Positions 10,883-21,682 of a stretch of 64,000 bases of DNA are shown here, in pieces; position 1 is the stretch's first letter, and each line of letters begins with the position of its first letter. The notes beneath the pieces were generated by a model, which searched no databases, was not told where the DNA came from, and saw nothing but the letters and a program-made list of their open reading frames with translations. The DNA lies in NCBI GenBank assembly GCA_948146395.1, contig OX411543.1:29775558-29839557 (forward strand), read 5' to 3'. The DNA comes from Fragum whitleyi (lineage: Eukaryota; Mollusca; Bivalvia; Cardiida; Cardiidae). Both the position numbers and the translations under genes were made by a program.

Positions 10883-11410
10883 CTGAAAAGAGATAAGTGA
10901 AACGACGTAAGTATTGATACATACGTTATCAGGTACAATGCGCCTACTATACTACTGCTGTATACTTAAACATGTTCGTCTTTTATTCAAGGTGTTTAGC
11001 TATTTCCCGGCATCAATGTTACTGGCCGTACAAGACACAAATTACGATCTAATATCTATAATTCAGTATTGTATCTCTTTCTGTAGGTTAAATCCGCAAT
11101 TGTAGATCTAAAATGAAGAAATGAGTTTTTTTTTCAATAAAGACAAGATCTGATCCAATTCTATTAAAGACATTTTCAATTTACAAGCGAATTAGAAGGC
11201 AAGCCAATCTCTGAAATATGAAAATATGTCATAAATTTTTGGTAATACATACGTTATCATGCATAACGTAGGTATCCATTTTTGAAACAGACATAGAAAA
11301 CAGCCGATGCACTCTCGATCGATTCGTGTCTTTACAACATCTTATGGTGGACTTTGTCATTGTATTTAAATGATAACCTTTGCTCTTTCATAGATGATAT
11401 GATAACTTAC
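10883..11410 (-). other. Candidate 5'-UTR intron of the transposase gene (copy A)
   Basis: On the minus strand a donor-like GAGAAG|GTAAGT (GT at 11410-11409) and a pyrimidine-rich CTCTTTTCAG acceptor (AG at 10884-10883) bracket 528 bp. The next exon begins two bases before the transposase ATG. The same signals occur in copy B at 59436 and 58909. Prediction from splice consensus only. Confidence 0.45.
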
Positions 11411-12154
11411 CTTCTCAAAGTATTGGTCCTTCTGTAAGACTTTTCTATCGTCGTAAAATTTGAAATACGCTCACTCAATAACACTTCTTCGATCAAAATG
11501 GCCGATTTTTTTCCGAGAAAGCAACATTTAAACGTCATCGATGTCGTCAAATATGACGTATCGATCTATTTCATTAATCCGATCTTGTATGTATCGATAA
11601 CGTAGGTATTGATACAAACGATTAAATCCGCTTCATTTCTAAAAAATGAATTTCGTTCATCTGGTGAATGTATCAATCTAGTGATATATGAACCGACTGC
11701 ATACACAAATATTATGTATTGGCCCATTATCATATCAAAGTAGTTTAATATGCATTCCGTAAGTATCGTTTTAAAATTACGGTCTAGTGTGTCTTTATTT
11801 GAAAGGGCACGGTAAGAAAATATTTTGTTCTCGAAATAAAATTGTGCTTTTACTGAAACACCACATAAAAGTAGGACATGAAAATGAATGTTATCTTGCT
11901 TTAGGAGTTTATCACAACTACAAAATTTGCATTTTCTTCCTGGATAGCGTATGTATCCAGAACCAGGCGACATGAGCTTAAACACCAATCATTAAAATAT
12001 CAGAAAATCTTTATTGTAAAAAATCATTGAAAATGGCGCCGCAGAAGATTTTTTTTTCCAAATTATGAATTTACTTACTTTTGCTAACCCAACGATTAGT
12101 GCATTTCCTAACTGAATTTTTAATTTCATTCGTGCGACGGGAACGTATGTATCG
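10905..12154. promoter_or_regulatory. Cluster of AACGTATGTATC-type motifs, 5' side of copy A
   Basis: Matches and near-matches at 10905-10916 (ACGTAAGTATTG), 10916-10932 (GATACATACGTTATCAG, inverted), 11243-11260 (inverted), 11263-11277 (ACGTAGGTATCC), 11586-11616 (two overlapping forms), 11757-11768, 11945-11960 and 12141-12154. They cover the leader and candidate promoter region, so they could serve transcription, transposition or autoregulation. Confidence 0.7.
11566..11973 (-). CDS. Uncertain 135-aa open frame upstream of the transposase (copy A)
   Basis: Begins at an ATG at 11971-11973, on the same strand as the transposase and upstream of it. It has a small Cys-rich patch near the N-terminus (KCKFCSC) and a hydrophobic middle. 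I recognise no domain. It is intact in both transposon copies, but the whole element is nearly identical between copies, so that says little about selection. It may be a second transposon protein, part of the 5' leader, or chance. Confidence 0.25.
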   Translation of the reverse strand: MSPGSGYIRYPGRKCKFCSCDKLLKQDNIHFHVLLLCGVSVKAQFYFENKIFSYRALSNKDTLDRNFKTILTECILNYFDMIMGQYIIFVYAVGSYITRLIHSPDERNSFFRNEADLIVCINTYVIDTYKIGLMK

Positions 12155-12346
12155 TTTTTCGATCTTTAATAATGAAATTGGAGTAGAAATTAGAGATCAT
12201 TTAGACTATTTTTTTGTCAGAGTGAGACTATATCCTATAAAGTATTTTGCTACAATTTAAACATGTTTAAGATTTTATCGTCTCTGTTTAATTGATAGGA
12301 CATTAAAAACCACAAAATGTGCCTTCTTAGTGATTTTGGGTGTTTA

Positions 12347-12740
12347 GCATCATTGAGCAATCCAAGATGGCTGCCAAAATCCAAAATGGCTGCCAAAATA
12401 AGTACCTTTTCCATAATATTTATCCTATATGATTAGGAAATGACCCAAAATGATCCAAATGGTATTCAAATTGCAGAAAGGTAGGAATTAAGGTATTTTC
12501 TTGGTTCAGTATGAAATAGAAATATATAATATGGCCGCCAAAATACAAGATGGCAGCCAAAGACAGTGATTTTCTACTATGCTTATTCTATGCAGTAGAG
12601 ATACAGATCAAAATGGTATCTGAATTTCAGGAAACTCATACTCAGAATATTTTCATGTTTCTATCATGCAGTGGAATTATAATATGGCCGGCAAAATTCA
12701 TGATGGCTGCCAAAATTAGTATTTTTCTAAAATGATGATT
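12347..12740. repeat. Tandem repeat rich in AAGATGGCNGCCAAAAT
   Basis: The word AAGATGGC(T/A)GCC or AATATGGCCG(C/G)C, followed by AAAAT, occurs about six times in paired clusters near 12367-12400, 12530-12562 and 12682-12715. The last two pairs are about 152 bp apart, giving an array of roughly three diverged units. The word resembles a YY1-type binding core. No coding potential. Copy A of the transposon lies immediately to the left. Confidence 0.55.
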
Positions 12741-12991
12741 ACATATGTAGTCGAGACATAATTCAAATTACTTCAAAATCAAAGTACTGAAAGTACTGAT
12801 AAGTTGGAATGCGTTCAAGAGACGGTGACCTCAAGCTACTAACGCAGCGGACGCCTCCCGCCCACCACAGGTGATCACATAATACGTCTTGTCTTTTGAA
12901 GGGCCTATATAAATCAATGTATTTCAACAACGAGAGTCGCTTTAACCCATGAATCGCTATACAGGCCTTAATCTAATGAAAGAAAAATGAT
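12741..12991. other. Unassigned spacer
   Basis: Nothing recognised beyond short direct repeats of AAAGTACTGA near 12780. Confidence 0.35.
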
Positions 12992-13552
12992 AACAAGGGG
13001 GCCAGAATGGCCCTAAACTGCTCACCTGAATTCGATTGGTCTAGTGGATCTTATCCAAGAAACTTTCTGGCAAAGATTCATTCAAATTTGCCTAATTGTT
13101 GAAGAGGGGACATTATTCGAATTATAAGTAGTTATAATAGACCCTGCCAACCAATTCATTACAGAGGAGACTCAAAACTAGCCCTACCCTGCCACGCCCA
13201 TATTTATGGACTAATGAAAATTTTGCCAACAATGTTTGAAGAGGGTCATCAAAGGAACATTCTTGTAAAGTTTCATCGAAATCTGCCCTGTAGCTCAGGA
13301 GGAGATGTCGTTCCAAAATTTTGGGTACAAAATAAGCCCCGCCCTTCCATACCCATATTTATTGGCCAATTAGAATATAGCGACAATTTTGAAGAGGGTC
13401 ACCCATGGAACATTCTGGCAAAAATTCATTGAAATTGGCCCAGCGGTTTAGGAGAAGAAGAAGTTTTAAGAAAGTTGACGACACACGACGGACGACGGAG
13501 TCAGGGTGACCCTAAAAGCTCCCATTGAGCACGTTGTGCTCAGGTGAGCTAA
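12992..13552 (+). mobile_element. Helitron-like/pearl-like element
   Basis: Starts AACAAG followed by a GGGCC/GGCCC palindrome (12998-13013) and GCTCACCTGA. The core has about three diverged units with AAGAGGGTCATC or AAGAGGGTCACCC, AACATTCTGGCAAAAATTCA and CCCCGCCC words. A short CGACGGACGACGG tract precedes the terminal hairpin GAGCAC-gtt-GTGCTC, AGGTGAG and CTAA at 13549-13552. It shares both ends with the element at 1983-3367 in opposite orientation. Non-coding. Confidence 0.7.
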
Positions 13553-14525
13553 AAAGGAAGACAATGATACGGACCATACAGCCGACTAATGGACGCACAG
13601 GCGAACACTTCTTCACTCAAAACAGTTTGTAAATTATTTTTCAAATGACTTCTGCTCCATTTTAGTTAGCAATTACATTTTTAATTAGAAGTATCGCAAA
13701 GTGGACATTAACAAGCTATTTTCGCAGGGAAGTCTTTTAATTCATGAGTTGGAATCTAAAGACAATTTTTGGTCGAATTTCAATTGTGATTTCGGCCTTT
13801 GTGACTCCAAAAGTGGGGACTTTCTCGGGTCATTGACAACATTGTGTCAACATTTATGATTTGGGTCAATTGGTTGTTCAGTTAGAGTGGGAAATGTTAA
13901 CTGTTAAAATTTACTGATGACCGTGACATGTATGACCCCGAAACAATAGGGTATTTCTTTTGGTCATGGGTAATATTTGTGTAAAGTTTCGTTATTGCAT
14001 GTCAATTGCTTCTCCGTTTATCTAGCGGAAAGCAAAAGGCCAATGGACTGAGACACAGACATGATAAAATCAATATATGCTCCTCTACTTCTGATTTGGG
14101 GATACAGTTAATAACATCGTGAAATTGATAAGGTGAACGATTCTGGAATGATTTAGGTGTGATGTTGAATGAGTGATCGGAGTGAGTCTTGAGTGAAATT
14201 TAAGGGAGGGAACCAATACCGCTTATTTTGTTCAGGATGAACAAAATATTAAACCTAAATATGCATAAAAGTTCAATCAATAGCTTCTATTCCGACAAGA
14301 ATTCAGACGCTTTCAATTTCAATTAAGTCAGTGAAATCGCGATTTGTTTCTTGCTTAATTCATTTTGAATGTACATGTTGATCTTATTGTTAAATAACTT
14401 TGAGCGTTTTTGAATGGTTTGAGTGTGTGTTAAGAATGAATGGAGCTCTGGGTGAGCGATTAAGAATGCTTTTTTTATTGAGATGAATGTCAATTTCACC
14501 ATGTAACAAACTGTATGATGGTGCT
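13553..14525. other. AT-rich DNA containing a dispersed repeat
   Basis: 14390-14510 matches the reverse strand of about 35205-35335 and part of 51890-51975: shared GAGTGAGCGATTAAGAATG-type and GAATGTCAATTTCAC words. Around 14208-14270 a GGGAGG...CTTATTTTGTTCA...TGAACAAAAT segment resembles half of the palindrome at 35485-35556. No gene seen. Confidence 0.45.
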
Positions 14526-15397
14526 CTTAAACGTGTTGATGTGTAAAAATGTGAAGAAAACAAGTTGAACTAGTTGGTTTGTTTCAAATGGCAAAATGTC
14601 TTGGTGATGGAATGCAATTGGGCAAAGATAATCATAATTCAATTAAAGATGTGGTGGCAAGGGTTTTATTGGATGAGTATTGGGTTTTTACAATGAAACA
14701 TTCATGCAGATAACTGCAATTATGACGGAAAACAAACGACAAAATGTTGCAGAAATATTTATTAACTTTAAAAGCGTATCACCACTTTAAGAAAAGATTT
14801 TATTTCGTAGCTTAAACAGAAATTTACAAATTAACAGCTTGTTAAAGGTTAAATGTGTAACAAGGTCGTTCAGAAAGAGAAACTATACCTTTAAAAGAAG
14901 CTATAACATTATTCTACGAAAAACAGGTCGCGACCTTACCAAATAAGCAAATCACGTGATTGGCCTGTGCTATTGCCACAATACCGAGTAAACAGATCGC
15001 GACTCAACCAAATAAGCAGATCATGTGATTGGCTAGTGCTATTGTCAATTGCTGACCTTATTGGACTTGACTATCACATGATTTCCAAATTTAGAAATGC
15101 AAACATGTGATGCTAATATATTCGTACGCAACTTTCAATAAATATCGTTTAAAACATAAACTATCGTGTTAAAAATATACATGAAGTGCTAGTTGTGTAA
15201 TTGTACAGCACTATTACTTTTTGATGAAATAAACTGTATGTCTTTGTCAAGTTGAGATATACAAAATAGGCCCTAGTGTATTCATATCCTGTTCACGTGA
15301 TATGTGTTCTCAAAAAACCCGAAATAAAATTATCTTGTGTTCATTTTGCGGTTTTGTTAAATCTAAGTTGGAATTGCTCCGCATTCCAACTTAAAAA
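14526..15397 (+). repeat. Dispersed repeat with terminal hairpin (copy 1, full right end)
   Basis: Matches 64000-63143 on the opposite strand over about 870 bp with moderate divergence. The right end is a hairpin: AAGTTGGAAT and ATTCCAACTT around a tgctccgc loop (15365-15392). Inside, two units about 70 bp apart (14922-14978, 14992-15047) each carry TCGCGAC and an ATCACGTGATTGGC-like word, combining an E-box-like and a CCAAT-like core. Likely a non-autonomous mobile element; the partner copy is cut by the window end. Confidence 0.65.
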
Positions 15398-15620
15398 ACA
15401 ATATAAAGATGAGCATGAATCATATATAACATTGCCGCCAAAATGGATGGAAGGAAATATTATTCAAACAGAATGGACAAGGGATTACTTTGGATAGATG
15501 TGATTCAAATTCAAAGTTATTCCATTTAATCATAATAGGTCCGAACCTTTCTTACGTATAAAAGATTTATTATAAAAAAATGTGCAATCGAACATAATGG
15601 CCAGATGAGACACATTGATA
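15398..15620. other. Unassigned spacer
   Basis: No gene or recognised repeat. Part of a 73-codon open frame here begins inside the neighbouring repeat and has no recognisable motif. Confidence 0.35.
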
Positions 15621-17297
15621 AACAAGTGCATGTCGTATTGCGATGCAATACAGGAGTCCCCCACCGGATAACAAAATATCCTTTCTTATAATATATCTCC
15701 TACTTACTAGATCTATAACTGTATACATAATTTGAAGTTGCTAGTACATTAGGTTTTGAACAAAATGTCCCAAACAAAAATATAAGAGTAAAAACAACCA
15801 ATGGCAAAAACTCCAAAAGTGGGCGGAGAAGAATGATTCTTGTACATGCCACTTGTCCTCAATGAGATCTATAAGTGTACCAAGTTTGAAGTTGCTAGCA
15901 CTGATGGCTCAGGAGATATGGTCCGGACAAAAATGTCAGGATAAAAAACAACAACGGACAATAACTAAAACAGTGGATGTGGCAGACTAACAGTTATTGT
16001 GCATTACACTTCTTCTCAATGAGATCTACCAGTGTACAAAGTTTGAAGTTGCTAGGGCTTATGGTTTAGGAGACAAATAAGGGACAAAAATGTAAGGATA
16101 GAAACAACAAAGGGCAATAACTCAAAAAGTGGACATGGCAGAGTGATAGTTCTTGTACATGACAATTGTCCTCAATGATATCTACAAGTGTAGCAAGTTT
16201 GAAGTTTCTAGCACTTATGGTTTAGAAGATATGTTCCGGACAAAAATGTAAAGGTAAAAACAACAAAGGGCAAAAACTCAAAAGTGCAAAAGTGGGTGTG
16301 GCAGAGTAACAGTTCCTGTACATGACACTTGCCCTCGATGAGATCTATACTTGTACAAAGTTTAAAGTTGCTAGCACTTATAGTTTCGGAGATATGATCC
16401 GGACAAGATGGTAAGGCTAAAAACAACAAAGGGTTATAACTCAAAAAGTGGACATGGCAGAGTAACAGTTCTTGTACATTAAACTTCTTCTCAATGAGAT
16501 CTATCAGTTTACAAAGTTTGAAGTAGCTAGTACTTATGGTTTAGGAGATATGATCCGGATAAAAATGTAAGGCTTAAAACAACAAAGGGCAATAACTCAA
16601 AAAGTGGGTGTGGCAGAGAAACGGTTCTTGAACATGACATCCTCAATGAGATCTATAAGTGTACAAAGTTTGAAGTTGCTAGCACACATAGTGTAGGAGA
16701 TATGATCCGGACAAGAATGTAAGGCTAAAAACAACAAAGGGCAATAACTCAAAAAGTGGGTGCGGCAGAGTTATGGATCTTGAACATGACACTTCTCCTC
16801 AATGAGATCTATAAGTGTACAAAGTTGAAGTTGCTAGCACACATAGTCAAGGAGATATATTTCGGACAAGAATGTAAGGGTAAATACAACAAAGGGCAAT
16901 AACTCAAAAAGTGGGCGTGGCAGAGTAACGGTTCTTGAACATGACACTTCTCCTCAATGAGATCTATAAGTGTACAAAGTTTGAAGTTGCTAGCACACAT
17001 AGTTTAGGAGATATATTCCGGACAAGAATGTAAGGGTTAATACAACAAAGGGCAATAACTCAAAAAGTGGGCGTATCAGAGTAACGGTTCTTGAACATGA
17101 CACTTCTCCTCAATGAGATCTATAAGTGTACCAAGTTTGAAGTTGCTAGCACATATGGTTTAGAAGATATAGCCCGGACAAAAGTGTTTACGGACAGACG
17201 GACAGACGGACGGACGGACAGACGGACGGACGGACAGACGGACAGACGGAATCGAGCAAACCTATAGTCCCCCAACCGGTAACCGGTGGGGGACTAA
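15621..17297 (+). mobile_element. Helitron-like/pearl-like element, about ten tandem units
   Basis: Starts AACAAG; a GTATTGC/GCAATAC hairpin follows at 15635-15651. The core (about 15780-17180) has roughly ten units of about 155 bp with CAAAGGGCAATAACTC, AAAAAGTGGGCGTGGCAGAG, CAATGAGATCTATAAGTGTA and TTTGAAGTTGCTAGCAC words. A (GACGGACA)n tract follows (17190-17250). The terminal hairpin CCCCC-aaCCGGtaaCCGGtg-GGGGG ends ACTAA (CTAA 17294-17297), followed by T. Non-coding; minus-strand open frames in it are repeat artefacts. Confidence 0.75.
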
Positions 17298-17987
17298 TAA
17301 TTATATTTACTATCTACTATTACTTGCAAGATGACTGACTTAAAAAGGCGCGGATATTGCGCATATTTCAAATACTGTGGGTTCATTTTCATGACTATCA
17401 ATTTGATGTTTTTTGGTTTTTTTTAATCCTGAAAAGTTCAGAATAAACTAAATTTTAAGTTTGTTGTATCAGTTCAATACAATCTAGTCGCATTAGTGCA
17501 CTGTAAGTAACATTACCATGTGTACTTATATATGTACATGCAAAATAAAGGTTCGATGTTTATTTTATTAAAGTATAACGACAGAGATGGAAATTAATGA
17601 AAAGAAAAACAGTCATAACAGTTATTTGTTCACAATTTAATGTCTAAGTGTGAGCTATTCTGTTCAGTCATCGACATTCGCCTGCCGTCCGTCCCACAAT
17701 TTATTTAAACGTCCTTTCAGACATCGCTGTGTCAATCAGGCCTACATTTTATAGGGGTGTACCTTTGATGAAGTCCTGCGAAAGTTGTAAAAACAATTTA
17801 GTTTGATCCAAAATTTTAATAATTGCCGCATTTTAAGCAAATCTTTCAAAGATTTTCTATTACAAAACCATTGGTACTTAAGGTTTGATGTGTTGCATGT
17901 GACTTCAGGCGAGTATTGTTGAAGTGATTCATCGGTTTCTATAAGGGTTCTGTCCGATGACACCTAACCTAACAAAGAAACAAAGAC
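17298..17987. other. AT-rich spacer
   Basis: No supported gene or RNA. A short CGTCCGTCC patch near 17685 may be a remnant of another microsatellite-bearing element. Confidence 0.35.
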
Positions 17988-18786
17988 AACAAGAGCCATG
18001 TCGGACATGGCCATCCCCCGCCGAGAAAGCTTGATAGTAGACTGAAGCCTAATAGATTAAGGGTTCTTTAAGAAATTAAGCCCCTACAAAATCTAAGTCT
18101 TAAAAATAACAAAGGGCAATAACTCGAAAATTATGCAAGCCAGAGTTATAGTTCTTGTGCACTGCACTCCTCCTCCATGAGATCTATCCAGCCATAACGT
18201 TTCAAGTTGATAGCTAAAAAACTTTAGGAGATATGCTCCGGACAAAATCTAAGTCTTAAAAATAACAAAGAGCAATAACTCCAAAATTATACAAGCCAGA
18301 GTTATAGTTCTTTTGCACTGCACTTCTCTTCCATGAGATCTATCCTCCCATAGTTTCAAGTTGATAGCTAAAATACTTTAGGAGATATGCTCCGGACAAA
18401 ATCTAAGTCTTAAAATTACAAAGGGCAATAACTCCAAAATTATGCAAGCAAGAGTTGTAGTTCTTGTGCACTGCGCTTCTCCTCCATGAGATCTATCCAC
18501 CCATAAAGTTTCAAGTTGATAGCTATTATACTTTAGGAGATATGCTCCGGACAAAATCTAAGTCTTTAAAATAACAAAGGGCAATAACTCCAAAATTATG
18601 CAAGCAAGAGTTGTAGTTCTTGTGCACTGCACTTCTCCTCCATGAGATCTATCCACCCATAAAGTTTTAAGTTGATACCTATTATACTTTAGGAGATATG
18701 CTCCGGACAGGTTTAGTGACGGAATGACGGAATGACGGACGGAGAGTATTACTATATCCCCTTCGCCGAAAACGGCGGGGGACAAT
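17988..18786 (+). mobile_element. Helitron-like/pearl-like element
   Basis: Starts AACAAG followed directly by the palindrome GCCATGTC/GGACATGGC and a CCCCCGCCGAGAAAGC segment. The core has four to five units of about 150 bp with GGGCAATAACTCCAAAATTATGC (given here in pieces), CTCCATGAGATCTATCC and TTTCAAGTTGATAGC words. A GACGGAATGACGGACGG tract (18717-18741) precedes the terminal CCCC-ttcgccgaaaacggcg-GGGG hairpin. The terminal CTAA has decayed to CAAT. Non-coding. Confidence 0.7.
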
Positions 18787-20620
18787 TAAAAAAATCTATA
18801 AAGCCTAAACGTTTGATGTAATGCACAGTGGCCACAATACTGTACTCGTTTTTAGCCGGTTGTAGGTTAGAATTCACCAAGAGAAAGGTCATGACGTGTG
18901 ACAGGATAATGACAGGGCCTCAACTAGGCCAGCTTTCTATAAAAGTTGGTGGTACTGTTAAAAACTATTACTGCTCAATCCCTTCTCTCCAGTACATTTG
19001 ATGTGTTCTGGTATATGAACAAGGACAACTATGGAATACATTACTAGCTAGCTATCTTTTGAATAAATTCTTCTTCTTTATGTAAATGTTTTTGACACTT
19101 TAATATTAAAAGGAATAAATAGCTTCTCGAAACACATATGAGATAATTCGTATTGGATACCACAGGGTGTCATTTTGGGGGCTTTAGCGAAATCCGCGTT
19201 ACTATGAACACAAGGCAGACAATGAGCATATCTGGATGAAGGAATTTCGAATTTCGTGAGACAACGTCGATAATAATAGGAAATACAATATATTCTAGGT
19301 TCAAAAACAAAAAAGCACTTTCTCTCTCTCTTTTTTTGTATCTCTCTAGATTTTTACAAAGTTTAAAGAAATCTATGGAGTAATATTGACAATAAAATTA
19401 AGATGAGATTCGTCGAATTCGGACATCAAATCAATTTCCCCAAAATATTGCATACAAACAGTCAGATCATATTGTTTTGAGATTTTTCTTCATTACATCT
19501 CCTTCTCTCGTAAGAGTTATGTGCTTATATCACATTGTAGAGTTTGACTAGACCCCCAAATCTATTTTCAAGCTAATGCGTCAACGTTAGTAATGTTTGC
19601 GGAACTTGTGAATATATTCTCAAAAGATCCTTTGACAATACCGAGATTTATAGTTCGAAAATTTATGACGGTAAACGACGTACTTTTTTGAAATTTAAAA
19701 GTGTACACTTTTGGAACTGAGTATATAATAAACCAACAAGATTTTACATATTATGATTATTATGAAATTGGCTACAGACACTGTTTTATATGGTATACTT
19801 TAAGGAAATTCGTTAATCGAAATTTTCAAACTAAGAATGAACATTAAGATTTTAGTTAAGGACCTTTTTATGTAGTTATTTCGCTAAAAAAGAAGTTCTT
19901 CGCTTTTCAGGTGTCGATTTCATTTCGGACATATTTATCTAATTCATGTAAAATTACTATAATTTTATCAATTCATGAATGTGATGGTATTTTAGACGAC
20001 GAAGTCTATTGGTAATTGTAATACACCCTTTGCAAGAGGGTATCAAAGCTTGCAATCTCAAAGAACTTGCATATGGATGGATAAATGAATACGCGTCTCT
20101 TCTCTCTCCCCGCCCCCCCGGGGGGCGGGGGCGGGAGGTACCAGCAAACCGACTTCTACCTCTAAAGGCTTTGGAAAATGCAAGACCCATTAACCTGGTT
20201 ACATGGTTGTATTTGATTTCGACCAAACTGGCTATTCTGATTCACATGAGTAGGTATGGGTGATTGCGCACCGCAAAAGAAGTGTAAAGCAGAACAATTC
20301 ATGTGTATAAATAAACATATTTAGCATTTAAGATATTGATAATGAATTAGATAAAATATATTTTTATAAAGTGTCTCAATGACATACATGTATTAAAGAA
20401 ATGAATTTTCTCATTAAACCGATGATCAATTTGAAATCCATTCGTTTATATGGAAATACAAACTATTTCTAGTATAATTATCTCCCTTTATTAACTTAAT
20501 TCCAAGAAATTATATGTTAACATGCTGAAAAAGTATTTTTGATTGATTTTTTTAAACTACTCTTACTCATTAAGGGGGCAATTTTAAACGCCTTAGCGAC
20601 AATAAGAACAATATAAAAGG
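18787..20620. other. AT-rich DNA with a GC-rich palindrome
   Basis: No gene recognised. At about 20110-20141 an isolated, self-complementary C7/G6 block (CCCCGCCCCCCC against GGGGGGCGGGGG) stands out from AT-rich flanks. It creates paired open frames on both strands that I do not treat as coding. Confidence 0.4.
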
Positions 20621-21079
20621 CGAAATCGTTTTCACAATTGACTTGGACGCCATCTTGGAGGCCATCTTGTTTCTAGCGAGTTGCCCAATGATGCCAAGGT
20701 GGCATTAACCGGATTCGTGATGTACAATGTCTTCCTTTTTTAAATGCAAAAACATTTTCTATAGACGGCATTGCACGGTTAAAGTGAAATTTCGGGTTTT
20801 GCTGCCGAACTAGTAGTAATCTTTCACCCATAAAAAATACATGGCTTTACTACAAAACATTATAGAAAATGTTACGAGAGACATTTAACTTCAGAGTCCA
20901 AGGTCAAAAGGTTTTGATAAGTATTTGTCAAGAAATCATCATATAAATATTGTTATTTTTTGGGGATCTCAAGTAGAGTTTAAACCTTAATCAAAGTTCT
21001 CTCCTATACTTGGAAAACTTTTTCGCGGCCCACTCATTCTATCAACATTACTTTTGTATGCTTGTTAAATAGTTCAGTC
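20621..21079. other. Unassigned DNA with tandem GCCATCTTG words
   Basis: GACGCCATCTTGGAGGCCATCTTG at about 20647-20670 contains two adjacent YY1-like cores. No transcript structure is visible nearby. The rest is AT-rich and unassigned. Confidence 0.3.
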
Positions 21080-21345
21080 GTATCAAAATAGCTCAGTCAG
21101 TAACGCGTCTTGTTTTCACACCTGCCATGTCTTCGTTCCCCGGCTTGCCTAACCGATACTTATCAAGTCATTGTGACAGGCCCCATTTGTCCATCCAAAA
21201 GGGCGAATGATATGCCTAATCAGGATGGACAGGTGGTGGCTTATATGAAACGCCATACTTATACTAGTATGGAAAACGATGGGGATTCATCGGTAAGTGC
21301 ACCGAATACCGAGACGAAATTGCAATACTTTTGAAAGAGGTATAT
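21080..21345 (+). repeat. Possible degraded tRNA-like SINE
   Basis: TAGCTCAGTCAGTAACGCGTC at about 21089-21109 resembles an A-box, but the matching B-box near 21125 (TCTTCGTTCCCC) is poor. The 74-codon open frame downstream has no recognisable motif. Tentative. Confidence 0.25.
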
Positions 21346-21462
21346 AATAAACAAACGAATAACACTTAGTATTGTACCCATTTGAGAACTCTTGATATAC
21401 CACTTATGTCCGACTAAGACTAGAGGAAACTTTGAAAATCTTTCTCTCAGATTCTTACAGAT

Positions 21463-21682
21463 GGATTGATTGATTGAATGGAGTTTAACGCCGCTTTCAA
21501 CATTTTTCAGTTATATCGCGGCGGCTGGAGCACCTAACAATGGATTCCTGGTATTTCTCTCACCAGTACAACCCCAACATCCTTTCCTAGCCTCCAGCTG
21601 CTATCTCACACAGGTCTACGATTATCAACCCATTGGTGAGAGACAAAAAGTCAGACAGAATGAGTGCCGCCGTCGGGGTCTT
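21463..21682 (-). mobile_element. tRNA-derived SINE, head-truncated
   Basis: The 3' tail (GATT)n precedes GAATGGAGTTTAACGCCGC, then the shared body: GCGGCGGCTGGAGCACC, CCTGGTATTTCTCTCACCAG, GCCTCCAGCTGCTATC, ACCCATTGGTGAGAGAC. The tRNA-like head stops soon after GCCGCCGTCGGGG, so the promoter is missing. Same family as 39445-39722 and 51163-51429, where the head is complete. Confidence 0.8.

Larger units (their letters stand above)
7256..12346 (-). mobile_element. Autonomous DNA transposon, copy A, with 4-bp target duplication TTTA
   Basis: The element is 7260-12342 (5083 bp), flanked by TTTA at 7256-7259 and 12343-12346. Left terminus TACCCAAAATCACTAAGAA; right terminus inverse TTCTTAGTGATTTTGGGTG, giving 18 bp of perfect inverted repeat with a T/G difference in the outermost base. 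It holds one long minus-strand transposase gene, about 1.1 kb of 3' and 1.4 kb of 5' non-coding DNA, and many copies of a motif near AACGTATGTATC. A second full copy at 55301-60368 confirms the ends independently. A 4-bp duplication plus this transposase type is compatible with Sola-like superfamilies, but I cannot confirm the family name from sequence alone. Confidence 0.93.

Noticed and set aside
10882..10938. Extension of the transposase by 19 residues upstream
   Set aside because: The extension starts at TTG, not ATG, and runs through a splice-acceptor-like sequence; the ATG at 10879-10881 is the better start.
15780..17180. Regular direct repeats that could suggest a CRISPR array
   Set aside because: Units are about 155 bp, fully repetitive with no unique spacers, and lie between Helitron-like ends in a eukaryotic setting.
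19957..20263. 84- and 89-codon overlapping frames
   Set aside because: They overlap on both strands across a GC palindrome and have no recognisable motif.
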